Source: Sedimenticola thiotaurini (GTDB taxonomy: Bacteria > Pseudomonadota > Gammaproteobacteria > Chromatiales > Chromatiaceae). Taken from it: a stretch of DNA of 64,000 bases. A program made the position numbers and the translations under genes. Position 1 is the first letter of the stretch. Each line of letters starts with the position of its first letter. Below, in pieces: positions 1 to 9,684 of this stretch. Under the pieces are notes generated by a model. That model had not been told where the DNA came from and did not search any database. It was given only the letters and a program-made list of their open reading frames with translations. The stretch is taken from assembly GCA_011051715.1 (NCBI GenBank), contig DRKP01000023.1, positions 1 to 64,000 of the forward strand, read 5' to 3'.

Positions 1-440
1 GCCTCCGTGACCGCCGACCAGGGGATCTGTATGCGCTCGCGTGAGATCGAGACGAGGCCGGCCCCCGCGGCCCCGGGACTGGCGGCGAGCAGGCCGGCGA
101 CCACCGCGAAGCGCGCCAGCACACGGCCCCGGCGGTCGAGCGCCTGGTAGGCGACCCCCCGCTCCGAGACCTGGAACCGGGCCCGGTAGCGATTCCCGAA
201 GACCAGCCACAGGATCGCCAGGCCGAGGAGGAACACCCCACCCACGACCAGGGTGAAGATGCCTGCCATCCAGGGCAGCCGATCGAGGCCATCGGCGGCC
301 GCCGCTATCCCTGTGAGGACCACCAGGGAGGTCAGCCAGGTGGCCCCCATGGCCCTGGCCCAGGCGCCGACCACCAGGGGATTGGTCACCAGCGGGAACT
401 CCGCATCCCAAACGAACACCCCGGCGGGCGACCCGTTCAC
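1..440 (-). CDS. Partial membrane protein of unknown function, coupled to the giant surface-protein gene
   Basis: An open frame runs without a stop from a GTG at 440-438 to the window edge, giving 146 codons; the C-terminus lies outside. The GTG overlaps the TGA (439-437) of the upstream giant gene as GTGA, a typical translational-coupling junction. The protein shows hydrophobic stretches at about residues 35-48, 58-82 and 115-135, separated by a basic, polar stretch around residues 84-112, so it looks like an integral membrane protein. No family is recognised. The coupling suggests it is made in proportion to the giant protein and may help anchor or export it, which is inference. There is no ATG start, so simple gene callers could miss it. 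Confidence 0.7.
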   Translation of the reverse strand, partial: MNGSPAGVFVWDAEFPLVTNPLVVGAWARAMGATWLTSLVVLTGIAAAADGLDRLPWMAGIFTLVVGGVFLLGLAILWLVFGNRYRARFQVSERGVAYQALDRRGRVLARFAVVAGLLAASPGAAGAGLVSISRERIQIPWSAVTE

Positions 441-3400
441 CGGGTCTCCTCCGTGCAGCCCCCCCGGTCCACCAGGGTCATGCCGTAGAACAGCGCCACA
501 GCGGAGGCATCGCCCCACTTGGGGGCGTCGAGCAGCTCGAGCCGGACCCGGTCGACCCGCATGGGCGGAAACGAAAACCGGGTCAGGAACAGGCGGTTCT
601 CATAGGTGACCGCATCGTTCACGCCGTCGGTGTGGACGCTGACCCCGGGGGCCGGGTCGATGTGGCCGCCGTTCCACTCGGCGGTGTGGCGGCCCACGAC
701 CATCTCGAAGGAGCGACTGCCCCGGTCCCCGTGCACGGTCACCCGAACCGCGGGCTTGCCCGCGAGCCTGTCGTCCCACCAGGCCAGGCTGGAGGAGAGC
801 CAGATCTGGTCGGCACGCACCCCGGGCACCGTCCACTCCATCTGTTCCGGATAGCAGACGCCGTCGTTGGCGGGGGTGTGACAGCGACTGAGCCACACCA
901 TCGGGGCATTGCCATCCCCGTGCCCGGAGACCGGTATGCCATCGACCCAATAGGGCCTGACCGAACGCCCCTGGCTCGACTTGCGGGTGAAGTCCACCTG
1001 GTGATAGCGGGGCGCCGGCTGCGCCGACGGGCGGTCCGGGGGGCAGCGCCAGAGCCGGCGCAGGCGCCCACTGCTGTGCTCGACCCCCTGGGGATCGACG
1101 TCGACACCGGCAAAGGGCCCCGCCCCCCGCCCCAGGGGATAGCGACTGCTGTAGCCATTGGACCAGGCCAGATGCAGGACGTCACCCTCCAGCCACCAGC
1201 GACCGTGGTTGTTCGGTTCGCGCTGTGACCGGGCCCGGCCGTCCGCAAGAAGGTAGGTTCGGTCGCGATAGCTGCCACTGACATACAGCCAGGTACCGAC
1301 GACGTCCCGCACCCGGGTACCACTAGGCGCGGAAGAACCGGTACCCCCTCCGGCCGGCGGCGCCGCATCCTCGAATTCGACGAGGAAACCGCGCACCGGC
1401 GCGTCTGCGCTGATGTCGTTCCAGGTCGGCGCCTGGAGGCGGCCCTGGCCGAAGAACTGCAGGTGGTCCTCGTGGCCGCCGAAGTTGTCCGGCTGTCCCG
1501 GGGACCAGGCGGTGAAGCCCCAGGGGGTCCCGCCGATCCAGGTCCAGCCCTGGTCATGCGGCCCTTCCTTGGCGCTGCGGTAGCCCCCGAGCCAGGGTCC
1601 GATCCCGTTGCCGTAGCCGTCGATGAACCAGGCGCGCTTGTCCGCGGCGGCGACGGCATAGGCTGCAGCGTTCTCCTCGGCGCTGGTGATCACCGCCAGG
1701 TGGCCACCCATGGCCGCGGCGCGCCGTTGCGCCTCGGCGAAACCGATACCCTCGGGCACAGTGACCAGGAGGAAGCGCTCCCGCGCTCCAGTGGGGGCGG
1801 GATGGCCGGTACCATCCCCTACCGGTGGCGTCGCGTCCTCGAATTCGACGAGAAAGCCGCGCACCGGCGCGTCGGCGCCGATGTCGTTCCAGGTCGGCGC
1901 CTGGAGCCGGCCCCGGGCGAAGAACTGCAGGTGCTCCTCGTGGCCGCCGAAGTCGTTCGGCTCCCCTGGGGACCAGGCGGTGAAGCCCCAGGGGGTCCCG
2001 TCGACCCAGGCCCAGCCCTGGTCCGGTGGCCCCTCCTTGGTGGCGCGGTAACCCCCGAGCCAGGGTCCGATCCCGTTGCCGTAGCCGTCGATGAACCAGG
2101 CGCGCTTGTCCGCGGCGGCGACGGCGAAGGCCGCGGCGTTCTCCTCGGCGCTGGTGATCACCGCCAGGTGGCCACCCATGGCCTGGGCGCGGCGTTGCGC
2201 AGCCGCGAAACTGATGCCTTCGGGTACCGTCACCAGACGAAAGCGGGGGCGATCCGTTCCGTGTTCGCCGGGTCCGGTGGCGGTATCCCGTGGTGTCCGG
2301 GCAGCGGGGGGCGAATCACCGCCTCCGCTTGAAACCGCCTCCTGCAGCCCCTTCCGCGCCTGGTCGAGCCAGGAATGGACCATCCTGTCGTCGTGTTCGG
2401 AGAGCTCCCAGGAGGCCAGCGCCTCGCGCGCATTGTCGAGCATCGCCTGCCACGCCTTCTGTTCGAAGCTGCGGCTGTGGCGCTGGGTGTGCTCCAGAAT
2501 GAACGCATTGTATTCGGCCACGGCCCGGTTGAAACGGTCCATGACCCGTTCGGACAGGGGGTTGGCCATACCCCCAGGCATCTCCCGCTGCAGTTCGTCC
2601 ATGCGCAACATGGCCCGCTGCGCCGACCAGAGACGCCGTTTCTCCATCAACCGCTCGAACTCCGCCGCAGCCGCCTCCACCCGGGGCCAGGAGCGGGCAG
2701 CCTTTTCGGTGATCTCCAGCCGTCCTGCGATCCACTGGTCGCCGGGCGCCAGTTGGACGGCCCGCCGCAGATCGTTCAGAGCGTTGTCGAAGTCCCGCCG
2801 GTAGACCGCCTCCCAGCCGGTTTTGGCCAGGGCCCGTGCCACCGCACCGGCCAGCCGGTCGGCACGATCCCGGTCGAGACGGCGCAGCTGCTCCAGGATG
2901 GGCAGCGCGGCCCGCGGCTCCTTGCGGCGCAGATGATCGCGGACTTCCCGCTCCAGGCGCGCAGTCTCGCCAGCCGTGTCCCTGGTCCGGTCCGTTCCCG
3001 TCTGGCCGGGGGGTGGTGTCGGCTCGACCACCACGACCCGCACTTCCGCCTCCCCGAGGGTCCGCCCATCCCGGTCCGCGGCGGTGACCCGGGCGTGGAT
3101 CGCCCCGGGTTCACTGCGCGACACCCAGGGCTGCGTCGCACCGGCGTTACTGATGCTCGTCCCCGGGTTCACCTGCCAGGACCAGCGCAGCCCCCTGGGC
3201 GACGGGCCGCCTTCGAGCGCCGCCTCCAGGGTGATCTGCTCCCCGGTGAGTCGGGTGCCGCGGGGAACGGGGACCAGGCCTCCCACCTCCGGATCCCAGG
3301 TCAGTGGTTGGACCGGTGGAGGGACCACCCGGGCCCGGACCTGGTAGGCGACCCCGGTGTAGCGCCCGGTCACCGTTGCGATCTCGTCGCCGTGGAAGGG

Positions 3401-6400
3401 AACCCGCGCCAGGGCCTCCAACTCCATCGGCCGGGTGTCCGGCACGGTGAAACGGATGCGACGGCCATTCAGATCCAGGTGAAAACGGTTGCTGACGGGC
3501 TCGATCCAGCGGAAGTCGATGAGTGCATCGGGTACCGCCGGCCGTGACTGGATCCGGGCGACGACCTTCTGCCCGACCCTGGCCTCACCGTTCGGGGGAT
3601 CGAATACCAGGCTGAACCGGGGCGGGCGCACCTGAACCCTCTGTTGTGGACATTCGCCGACGGTATGGAATTCACCCTCGATGCGCTGCAGTACCTCGCA
3701 CCAGATCTTCACTTCGCCGATGCGGTCGAAGGTCACCCGGGTCCGGCCGTCGTCACTGGTGGAGGGGGTGAATGTAAGGCCGGGTTCGGACTGCCAGATC
3801 ACTCGCCACTCGCCGCTCTGGACCAGCGCAGGGGGCGCCAGCTGCGGGACGTCCTCGCTGTCCGGATCGGGTGGGATCACGGTGAGTGGTGGCGATGACG
3901 GGGCGGCGCCCCGGGTCGATGCCCCATGGGCGACCCCGACCTTGCAGTCGGGATCGAAGGGGCCGGTACAGGGACCACCGGCCGCCACCGGCCGGGCCGA
4001 CGGGGCCGGGAGATCGGCACGGAGGATGCGGTCGCTGCCATAGTACACCTCCGAATCCAGGCCGCTGAACGCGAATTCCCGGCCACTCACCTGGATGGTG
4101 ACACTGCCTTCCGCCTGTCCGCCCCCGGCATCCGACACCCGCAGCCGGACCGTCCAGGCACCGGCCCAGGGCGGAGTGAGGCGGGCGCTGGCGCCCTTCC
4201 CTTCCGCGCCATCCCAGTCGTAGCGATAAGGCGCCTTGCCCCCCTCGACCAGGGCGGTGACGATCACCGGAACACCCATGGGCAGGGTACCCTCCGGCGC
4301 CCGCAGCCGGATGTTGAGCTGGTCGGAAGGCGGCCTGGTGGCAGTCGCCGGCCCGTCGTCCAGGCAGGGGCTCTGGTAACGGAGCCTCGGCACCACCGGC
4401 TTGGGATAGGGATAGGGCAGGTGATAGGTCTTTATCAACTGCTCCAGTTCAGCGAACCAATCGGCGTGGTCATAGCCGCCGCTCTCCAGCCGCGCCACCC
4501 GTTGCGGCAGCTCCTCCAGGGAGCGACGGATCAGGCGAACCTCGGCCCAATGCCTGGCTTCCAGTCCGTCCAGGCAGGCCTTTTCATAGCGGCTGGCCTC
4601 CTCGGCGCAGCGTTGCAGACAGGCCTGGTCGGTGGGATCGCAGGCCCCGCTGCAGTCGCCCTGGCGCTGATCGCGCCGCTGTCCGATGGCCTGTTTCAGC
4701 TTTCGCCAGGCAGCGTCCGTCACCGGACCGAGCCGCTGGAGATAGGGCTTCCAGCCGGTCGCCAGCCACACCAGGCGGGCCCTTTTCAACGCCGTCAGCG
4801 CCTCGTCGATCAGGGCGATACGCTGCTGGTACCGGTCAGGCGGCCAGCGGTCCCGCTGCGCCCGTTCCCGTTTCCGCAATTCGATCAGGCGGCGCCACGC
4901 CCCGTTCTCCCGGGCCGCCGCCACCTGTGCCGCGAGTGTCCCGGTGTCGTCGGCTCCCGGCGCCTTCGACTGCGGCCCGGCGACCCCGCCCTCATCATCT
5001 TTCCCCTCCCCCGGTGGCGCCCCATCCTGGTCGCCCGCGGATCCCCCGGTGACACCGGCCACTTCGATGAAGGCCGACGCCTCTCCCCGGCGCCCGCTTC
5101 CGTCCCGTGCCAGTACGGTCACCGTGTAGGTGACGCCGGCATCCCCCGCTTTCCAGACCAGCCGACGGCTCGATGCCCCGGACCAGTGGGCACCATCGTC
5201 CCACGAGTACTCGACCCCGCCGGAGGCGGCTCCCGCAGCCACGGCAGCGGAGAGAACCAGGGGTTCGCCGGGCTTCACGCGGGCGGTTTGCGGCGCGAGG
5301 GTCACGGGGAGGGGTTCGGGAGCACTCCGGTCGAGGACCTTCAGACGGGCGGTTGCGTGACCGCTGCGCCCGTCCCGGTCCTGCACATCGACCCGGATCT
5401 CCAGGGTCCGGCCGACATACTGCCGCCCCACCACCAGCTGCTGATGGAGATCCTCGCCCGCCTGGTGGAACAGCTCCTTGCCGTTCTCGTCACGAATCGA
5501 CCACGTGTAGTGCACGCCGGCCCCCGGTGCCGGCGCCGGCTCCACCACCGCGAACCGCTCCTGCTCGTCCCGGTGAATCCGGTCGCGGTGCCGGGCGAAA
5601 CGGACCTGGAGGGGTCGGCCGTCGACGATGCGGAGCGGTATGCGGGCCGCCGCCTCCCGCCCAAGGTCGTCCTGGACGTAGCAGGCGATCTCCACCTCGC
5701 CCGGTTCCCGGCCGGTACCCTGAAACCAGAGCGTGGCCGCGCCCTCTCCCTGTAACAGCACCTCGTCGCCCAGGGTCCACCGGTAACGAATGGCCCCACT
5801 GTCCGCCGGGGCGGCCACCGTGGCCCGCAACGCAAGCAGACTGGCGTTTCCCCGGGTGGTGACCAGCGCCGGGGTGCGATCCGCGGTCAGCGCCACGGCC
5901 AGGACCTGCCCGTCCCCTGGCGCGCGAAACCACACCGCCAGCTCACGTGATCCGGGGTGGTCGCCGATCTCCAGCTCCAGGTCGGCCGCCTCGTCCCCCG
6001 TTTCCGTGACCAGGCCGGGGGCCGTCACCTGCAGCCGGTAGCGGCCCGGCTGCACACCACGGACGACATAGAGGCCGGGTCGAAGGGTGGTGAATCGGCT
6101 GTCGAGCGGTTGGCCATTGTCATCCTGCAGCGTCAGGGAAGCGCCGGTGACCGCGCGGCTGGCAGCCGTCTCATCCTGCCGCTGCCGCACCCGGACCAGA
6201 AGGGCGCGCCCGGCGTTGAGATAGTGGCGGGCATAGTCGGCATAGAGTCTCTCGACGGCACTTCGGTGGGCCGCGTGGGCGCGTCGATAGGCCCGCTGGG
6301 CAATCAGGGGCACCCGGGCCGTCTCGAGGGCGATGACCCAATAGCGTTCGACGGCAATCCGGGCCCGCATCTCCCGATCGTAATCCGGCTCTTTCCGTGC

Positions 6401-9400
6401 GCCTGGCGCCATCTCCGTCCGGATGGCTTCGAGCCGCCAGTCGATCTCCGTGGCGAGCCCACCGATACGCTGGCGCAGGCGTGCGGCCAGGGCGGTATCC
6501 TGCCCGGGCACGCCGCGCAGGAACGGCAGACCGGTCAGGAGCTGCAACCGGTGCTGTTCCAGGGGCGGCGGCGGCAGTCCCGCCTCCTCCACCAGCCGGG
6601 TGAACTGCCGCTCGATCGCGCTGCGCGCCTCCAGCACCTGTCGGTAGGCCTCCAGGTAGCGACGCAGGATGGTGACCGCCCGGACCTGTTCGCTCTCCGG
6701 CGGGGCCTCGCCACCCAGCCAGCGCTTCTCCGCCTTGAGCCATACCCAGAGGCGCTGCAGATTGCTGGAGCCCCACTCCCGGCTCATCGCCTTCACCAGC
6801 CGTTCCCTGATCCAGAGGGCATCGGCGATCTCCATCAGCTCGTGGAACAGCCGCGGCGCCTCCCCGTTGGCCACGACCGCCTCGGACTGCCTGCGCTGTT
6901 CGAACCGCTCGATCAGGCTCCGCCCGAAATCGACCTTGATCTGCTTCCAGCGCTGGTCGATCTTCTTCTGGAAGTGCTCCCGCACTTTCCAGACAACGAG
7001 CCCCTGCCATTTTTTCATCAGGGACAGGAAAGGATCCATCCGGCCCATGTTGTTCCAGAGCGCCTCGTTGATCCGGGGGAGGTCCAGCAGATCCGTTGAA
7101 CCGGCTTCGATCGCGGCACGATCGACGCGGACCCTGCCCCCGGGCGCGGTATATTCGATCGCGGTCAGGCGGTAGCGGCCGTTGCCGTCCGCCGCCTCCA
7201 CCCGCTCGAATACGGCGCCCTGGTAGAGGGTGTCGATCTGTCGCTCCAGCTCCAGCGACCAGCTCCAGCCCTGATAGCTGTCGTACACGGAATTGGCCAG
7301 GCCGTACAGACCTTCCGGCACCGCCAGGGGTGGAAACAGGAGGTACGCCACCTCGATCCCGGCGCGCAGATAGTTCTCCATCACCACCGCCTCCACCACC
7401 GAGCCACCCGGCACCCGCTGGCGGAACAGCTCCGTGGCGAGGTTCTCGAACGCCTCGCGGGGATCCTTCGCATTCATGACGGCGTCGTAATAGGTCTTTC
7501 CCTCCTGGCCCAGTTGGAACAGCTTGAATGCCCGGTTCTCGGCCACTTTGCCCAGGATGCTGTCATTGAGACGCTGGTTGATGGCAGCCAAACGGGGAAA
7601 CTCGAGCACCACGACCCGGCCTTCTTCCCCGGACCCGCCCATCTCCAGCCTGAGGACACCGGTCTTGCGGATCGACTCCAGGGTGGCTTCGCCGAGCTGA
7701 TCCAGGGCCGAATCCAGCATTTCGGTGGCAGCATAGGCAACACCGGCAACGGAACGCACCGAATGAGGAAGCCGGCCCACCAGGGCATCGTACCGGGCCG
7801 CCAAAGCGTCGTACCGGGCCGCGAGGAAACGGTCGATGCGATCGACCGTGATCCCCAGCTGCAGTACCAGGGCACCCTCCCGGTGGGCGGACGCCTCCAG
7901 CATCTCGACCAGCCGGCGGGTCTCGTCCGGCGGCAGCCTGAAGGCGCTGCGCCTGGCATAGTGCTCCATCGACTTGATCAGGATGGAGATGCGCCGGCTG
8001 ACGTCGGCGGGAATGGCGGCGTGATCCTCCGTCATCGCGGCGATCCCCTCGCTGAGCATCCTGACCACGTCCTGCAGGTGGGCCTCGTCGAGCTGACCGG
8101 CGACGACGATGTCCCGGTTGTCCGGCCTGTTGATGGCGAGGATGAGGGTATGGATGCGACGATCGAGGCCGGCGCGCACGTTGTCCCAGATCAACGTGCG
8201 CACCTGGTCGAGGAATTCCCGCGCCCCCTCGGCGGTAGGCTGCAATCCGACCACCCGGCCATCGTCCCGCTGAACCTCGAACAGGCCGGGTCTGCCGAGG
8301 TCGCGCAGTCCCTGATCGATGAACCGGACCAGCTCGTCGGTGCTGGCCGTCCGCGCCTTCTCGTCCACCTGTTCGACGAATGCGGCCCAGGCCGGATCGG
8401 CCGGATCCAGATGCAGTTCCGCCGAGATCTGATCGTTGCTGCGGCGCAGATACTTGGCACCCTTCTTGACCAGATCGATCCCCTCGAACACATCCATGTT
8501 GCGGATGATGTCGTGCTCCAGGTGCCGGACCATCTCCATCGACAGCATGGGCTCGACGATCTGCTGCCGCCGCCTCTGCCAGGCCTTTTCGAACTCCTCG
8601 TAGAAGACGCGGCTGCGGGTATCGTGGCCCTGCTCCTGGTAACGGATTGCGATCTCTTCGCTCACCACCGTCCGCAAGGCATGTTCGCCGCTGAACACCA
8701 CGGCGGCGTCGGTGCCGATGATGTCCGGGCGTCTGAAATCGATCAGCTCCAGCCCCTTGGGCGACGCCACCATGGCGTCGTCCCCGTACTTGCGCCCCTG
8801 GATGCCCACATAGACCATCTTCTCCGCCGCGCCGTGGGCGGTCGCGACCGAGTCGATCTCGACGGCGATCAGCCCGGTGCGCTCCCGCAAGTGGCGAACA
8901 AAGGCATCGCGCAGGGCGATGACCACCTCCGGGCGCGCCCCGACGAAGGAGAAATCGATATCCCCGGCGAACACCAGCATCTCCGGTTTCTGCACCGCCC
9001 ACTTGCCGATCCTGGCCAGAAACACCGAACCGGTCCGGTGGGTGCCAAAACGCTTGCCCACTTCCGCCACCGCGGAACGGATGCACTCGTTGGTGACCTG
9101 GCGGCGGTAGCTCAGCAGTGCCTTCTCCACCGGCGTGCCCCCGCCGCTGTAACGCTGCCCCAGGAACATCTCGGCCGCGCCCTGCCCGCGCAGCACCTCC
9201 TTCAGCCGGTTCAGTTCGGACATCGGGGTCTTCAGGCCCAGGCGGGCCAGGTCATTGAAGAACCGGTGAGCAGTCTCGTCCGGCGCCTCACCCCGATCCA
9301 GGCCATGTTTCACCTGAAGCAGCAGGCGCGCCAATGACTGCTGGTCCTTGGGCAGACGTTGCAGTACCGCATCGGCGGCGGCAGTGGCGGCCTCCTCCAC

Positions 9401-9607
9401 CACCCCGGGTTCGGGACCGCCCACCGGGGTGGCCGGGTCGGCTGGAAACGACAGTCCGGTGACGAGCAGAAGCGGCAGGGCCAGCAGCAGGTACCACCAG
9501 CCACGCCTACTCTGGAGCGGGGAAGAGACCGGATCCCACCATTGGCGGGGGATCACGGGGGAGAAGGAATGGGGTTTCCCACGGGTTGTCGAAGCCTGAT
9601 CAACCAC
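437..9607 (-). CDS. Giant multidomain surface protein with PKD/Ig-like, TPR-like and tandem C-type lectin domains
   Basis: About 3,056 residues. The chosen GTG start (9607) has AAGGAA six bases upstream; an in-frame GTG at 9682 lacks any ribosome binding site. After about 35 residues comes one membrane segment (about 37-54, preceded by RR), so the bulk is probably outside the cytoplasm. Then follow a GDIDF segment (about 215-219) resembling nucleotidyltransferase active sites, long helical Arg/Glu-rich stretches to about 1150, a prealbumin-like segment (about 1150-1210), three PKD/Ig-like domains (about 1250-1515), a Cys cluster (about 1650-1685), further PKD-like domains (about 1760-1845 and 2100-2195), a TPR-like part (about 2210-2295), two C-type lectin-like domains (about 2450-2590 and 2610-2748), a small beta-rich domain and an unknown C-terminus. 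The first lectin domain has EPN (2549-2551) and WND (2573-2575); the second has QPD (2705-2707) and WND (2729-2731). An adhesin or glycan-binding role is inferred. Confidence 0.75.
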   Translation of the reverse strand: MVDQASTTRGKPHSFSPVIPRQWWDPVSSPLQSRRGWWYLLLALPLLLVTGLSFPADPATPVGGPEPGVVEEAATAAADAVLQRLPKDQQSLARLLLQVKHGLDRGEAPDETAHRFFNDLARLGLKTPMSELNRLKEVLRGQGAAEMFLGQRYSGGGTPVEKALLSYRRQVTNECIRSAVAEVGKRFGTHRTGSVFLARIGKWAVQKPEMLVFAGDIDFSFVGARPEVVIALRDAFVRHLRERTGLIAVEIDSVATAHGAAEKMVYVGIQGRKYGDDAMVASPKGLELIDFRRPDIIGTDAAVVFSGEHALRTVVSEEIAIRYQEQGHDTRSRVFYEEFEKAWQRRRQQIVEPMLSMEMVRHLEHDIIRNMDVFEGIDLVKKGAKYLRRSNDQISAELHLDPADPAWAAFVEQVDEKARTASTDELVRFIDQGLRDLGRPGLFEVQRDDGRVVGLQPTAEGAREFLDQVRTLIWDNVRAGLDRRIHTLILAINRPDNRDIVVAGQLDEAHLQDVVRMLSEGIAAMTEDHAAIPADVSRRISILIKSMEHYARRSAFRLPPDETRRLVEMLEASAHREGALVLQLGITVDRIDRFLAARYDALAARYDALVGRLPHSVRSVAGVAYAATEMLDSALDQLGEATLESIRKTGVLRLEMGGSGEEGRVVVLEFPRLAAINQRLNDSILGKVAENRAFKLFQLGQEGKTYYDAVMNAKDPREAFENLATELFRQRVPGGSVVEAVVMENYLRAGIEVAYLLFPPLAVPEGLYGLANSVYDSYQGWSWSLELERQIDTLYQGAVFERVEAADGNGRYRLTAIEYTAPGGRVRVDRAAIEAGSTDLLDLPRINEALWNNMGRMDPFLSLMKKWQGLVVWKVREHFQKKIDQRWKQIKVDFGRSLIERFEQRRQSEAVVANGEAPRLFHELMEIADALWIRERLVKAMSREWGSSNLQRLWVWLKAEKRWLGGEAPPESEQVRAVTILRRYLEAYRQVLEARSAIERQFTRLVEEAGLPPPPLEQHRLQLLTGLPFLRGVPGQDTALAARLRQRIGGLATEIDWRLEAIRTEMAPGARKEPDYDREMRARIAVERYWVIALETARVPLIAQRAYRRAHAAHRSAVERLYADYARHYLNAGRALLVRVRQRQDETAASRAVTGASLTLQDDNGQPLDSRFTTLRPGLYVVRGVQPGRYRLQVTAPGLVTETGDEAADLELEIGDHPGSRELAVWFRAPGDGQVLAVALTADRTPALVTTRGNASLLALRATVAAPADSGAIRYRWTLGDEVLLQGEGAATLWFQGTGREPGEVEIACYVQDDLGREAAARIPLRIVDGRPLQVRFARHRDRIHRDEQERFAVVEPAPAPGAGVHYTWSIRDENGKELFHQAGEDLHQQLVVGRQYVGRTLEIRVDVQDRDGRSGHATARLKVLDRSAPEPLPVTLAPQTARVKPGEPLVLSAAVAAGAASGGVEYSWDDGAHWSGASSRRLVWKAGDAGVTYTVTVLARDGSGRRGEASAFIEVAGVTGGSAGDQDGAPPGEGKDDEGGVAGPQSKAPGADDTGTLAAQVAAARENGAWRRLIELRKRERAQRDRWPPDRYQQRIALIDEALTALKRARLVWLATGWKPYLQRLGPVTDAAWRKLKQAIGQRRDQRQGDCSGACDPTDQACLQRCAEEASRYEKACLDGLEARHWAEVRLIRRSLEELPQRVARLESGGYDHADWFAELEQLIKTYHLPYPYPKPVVPRLRYQSPCLDDGPATATRPPSDQLNIRLRAPEGTLPMGVPVIVTALVEGGKAPYRYDWDGAEGKGASARLTPPWAGAWTVRLRVSDAGGGQAEGSVTIQVSGREFAFSGLDSEVYYGSDRILRADLPAPSARPVAAGGPCTGPFDPDCKVGVAHGASTRGAAPSSPPLTVIPPDPDSEDVPQLAPPALVQSGEWRVIWQSEPGLTFTPSTSDDGRTRVTFDRIGEVKIWCEVLQRIEGEFHTVGECPQQRVQVRPPRFSLVFDPPNGEARVGQKVVARIQSRPAVPDALIDFRWIEPVSNRFHLDLNGRRIRFTVPDTRPMELEALARVPFHGDEIATVTGRYTGVAYQVRARVVPPPVQPLTWDPEVGGLVPVPRGTRLTGEQITLEAALEGGPSPRGLRWSWQVNPGTSISNAGATQPWVSRSEPGAIHARVTAADRDGRTLGEAEVRVVVVEPTPPPGQTGTDRTRDTAGETARLEREVRDHLRRKEPRAALPILEQLRRLDRDRADRLAGAVARALAKTGWEAVYRRDFDNALNDLRRAVQLAPGDQWIAGRLEITEKAARSWPRVEAAAAEFERLMEKRRLWSAQRAMLRMDELQREMPGGMANPLSERVMDRFNRAVAEYNAFILEHTQRHSRSFEQKAWQAMLDNAREALASWELSEHDDRMVHSWLDQARKGLQEAVSSGGGDSPPAARTPRDTATGPGEHGTDRPRFRLVTVPEGISFAAAQRRAQAMGGHLAVITSAEENAAAFAVAAADKRAWFIDGYGNGIGPWLGGYRATKEGPPDQGWAWVDGTPWGFTAWSPGEPNDFGGHEEHLQFFARGRLQAPTWNDIGADAPVRGFLVEFEDATPPVGDGTGHPAPTGARERFLLVTVPEGIGFAEAQRRAAAMGGHLAVITSAEENAAAYAVAAADKRAWFIDGYGNGIGPWLGGYRSAKEGPHDQGWTWIGGTPWGFTAWSPGQPDNFGGHEDHLQFFGQGRLQAPTWNDISADAPVRGFLVEFEDAAPPAGGGTGSSAPSGTRVRDVVGTWLYVSGSYRDRTYLLADGRARSQREPNNHGRWWLEGDVLHLAWSNGYSSRYPLGRGAGPFAGVDVDPQGVEHSSGRLRRLWRCPPDRPSAQPAPRYHQVDFTRKSSQGRSVRPYWVDGIPVSGHGDGNAPMVWLSRCHTPANDGVCYPEQMEWTVPGVRADQIWLSSSLAWWDDRLAGKPAVRVTVHGDRGSRSFEMVVGRHTAEWNGGHIDPAPGVSVHTDGVNDAVTYENRLFLTRFSFPPMRVDRVRLELLDAPKWGDASAVALFYGMTLVDRGGCTEETR
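1366..2245 (-). repeat. Tandem duplication of the C-type lectin domain coding sequence
   Basis: Two copies of a roughly 400-bp segment (about 1366-1777 and 1834-2245) are offset by exactly 468 bp (156 codons) and nearly identical over long stretches. They encode the two lectin-like domains of the giant protein. The copies differ at the sugar-specificity triplet: codons at 1955-1963 give EPN and at 1487-1495 give QPD. High nucleotide identity indicates recent duplication or ongoing conversion. Confidence 0.9.
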
Positions 9608-9684
9608 CGGTACTTCCTTCGACGGTGCGCTGCACTCCGGCCACGGCGCCCGCCTGTCACGGACCGGCCACGACCTGTTCACTC

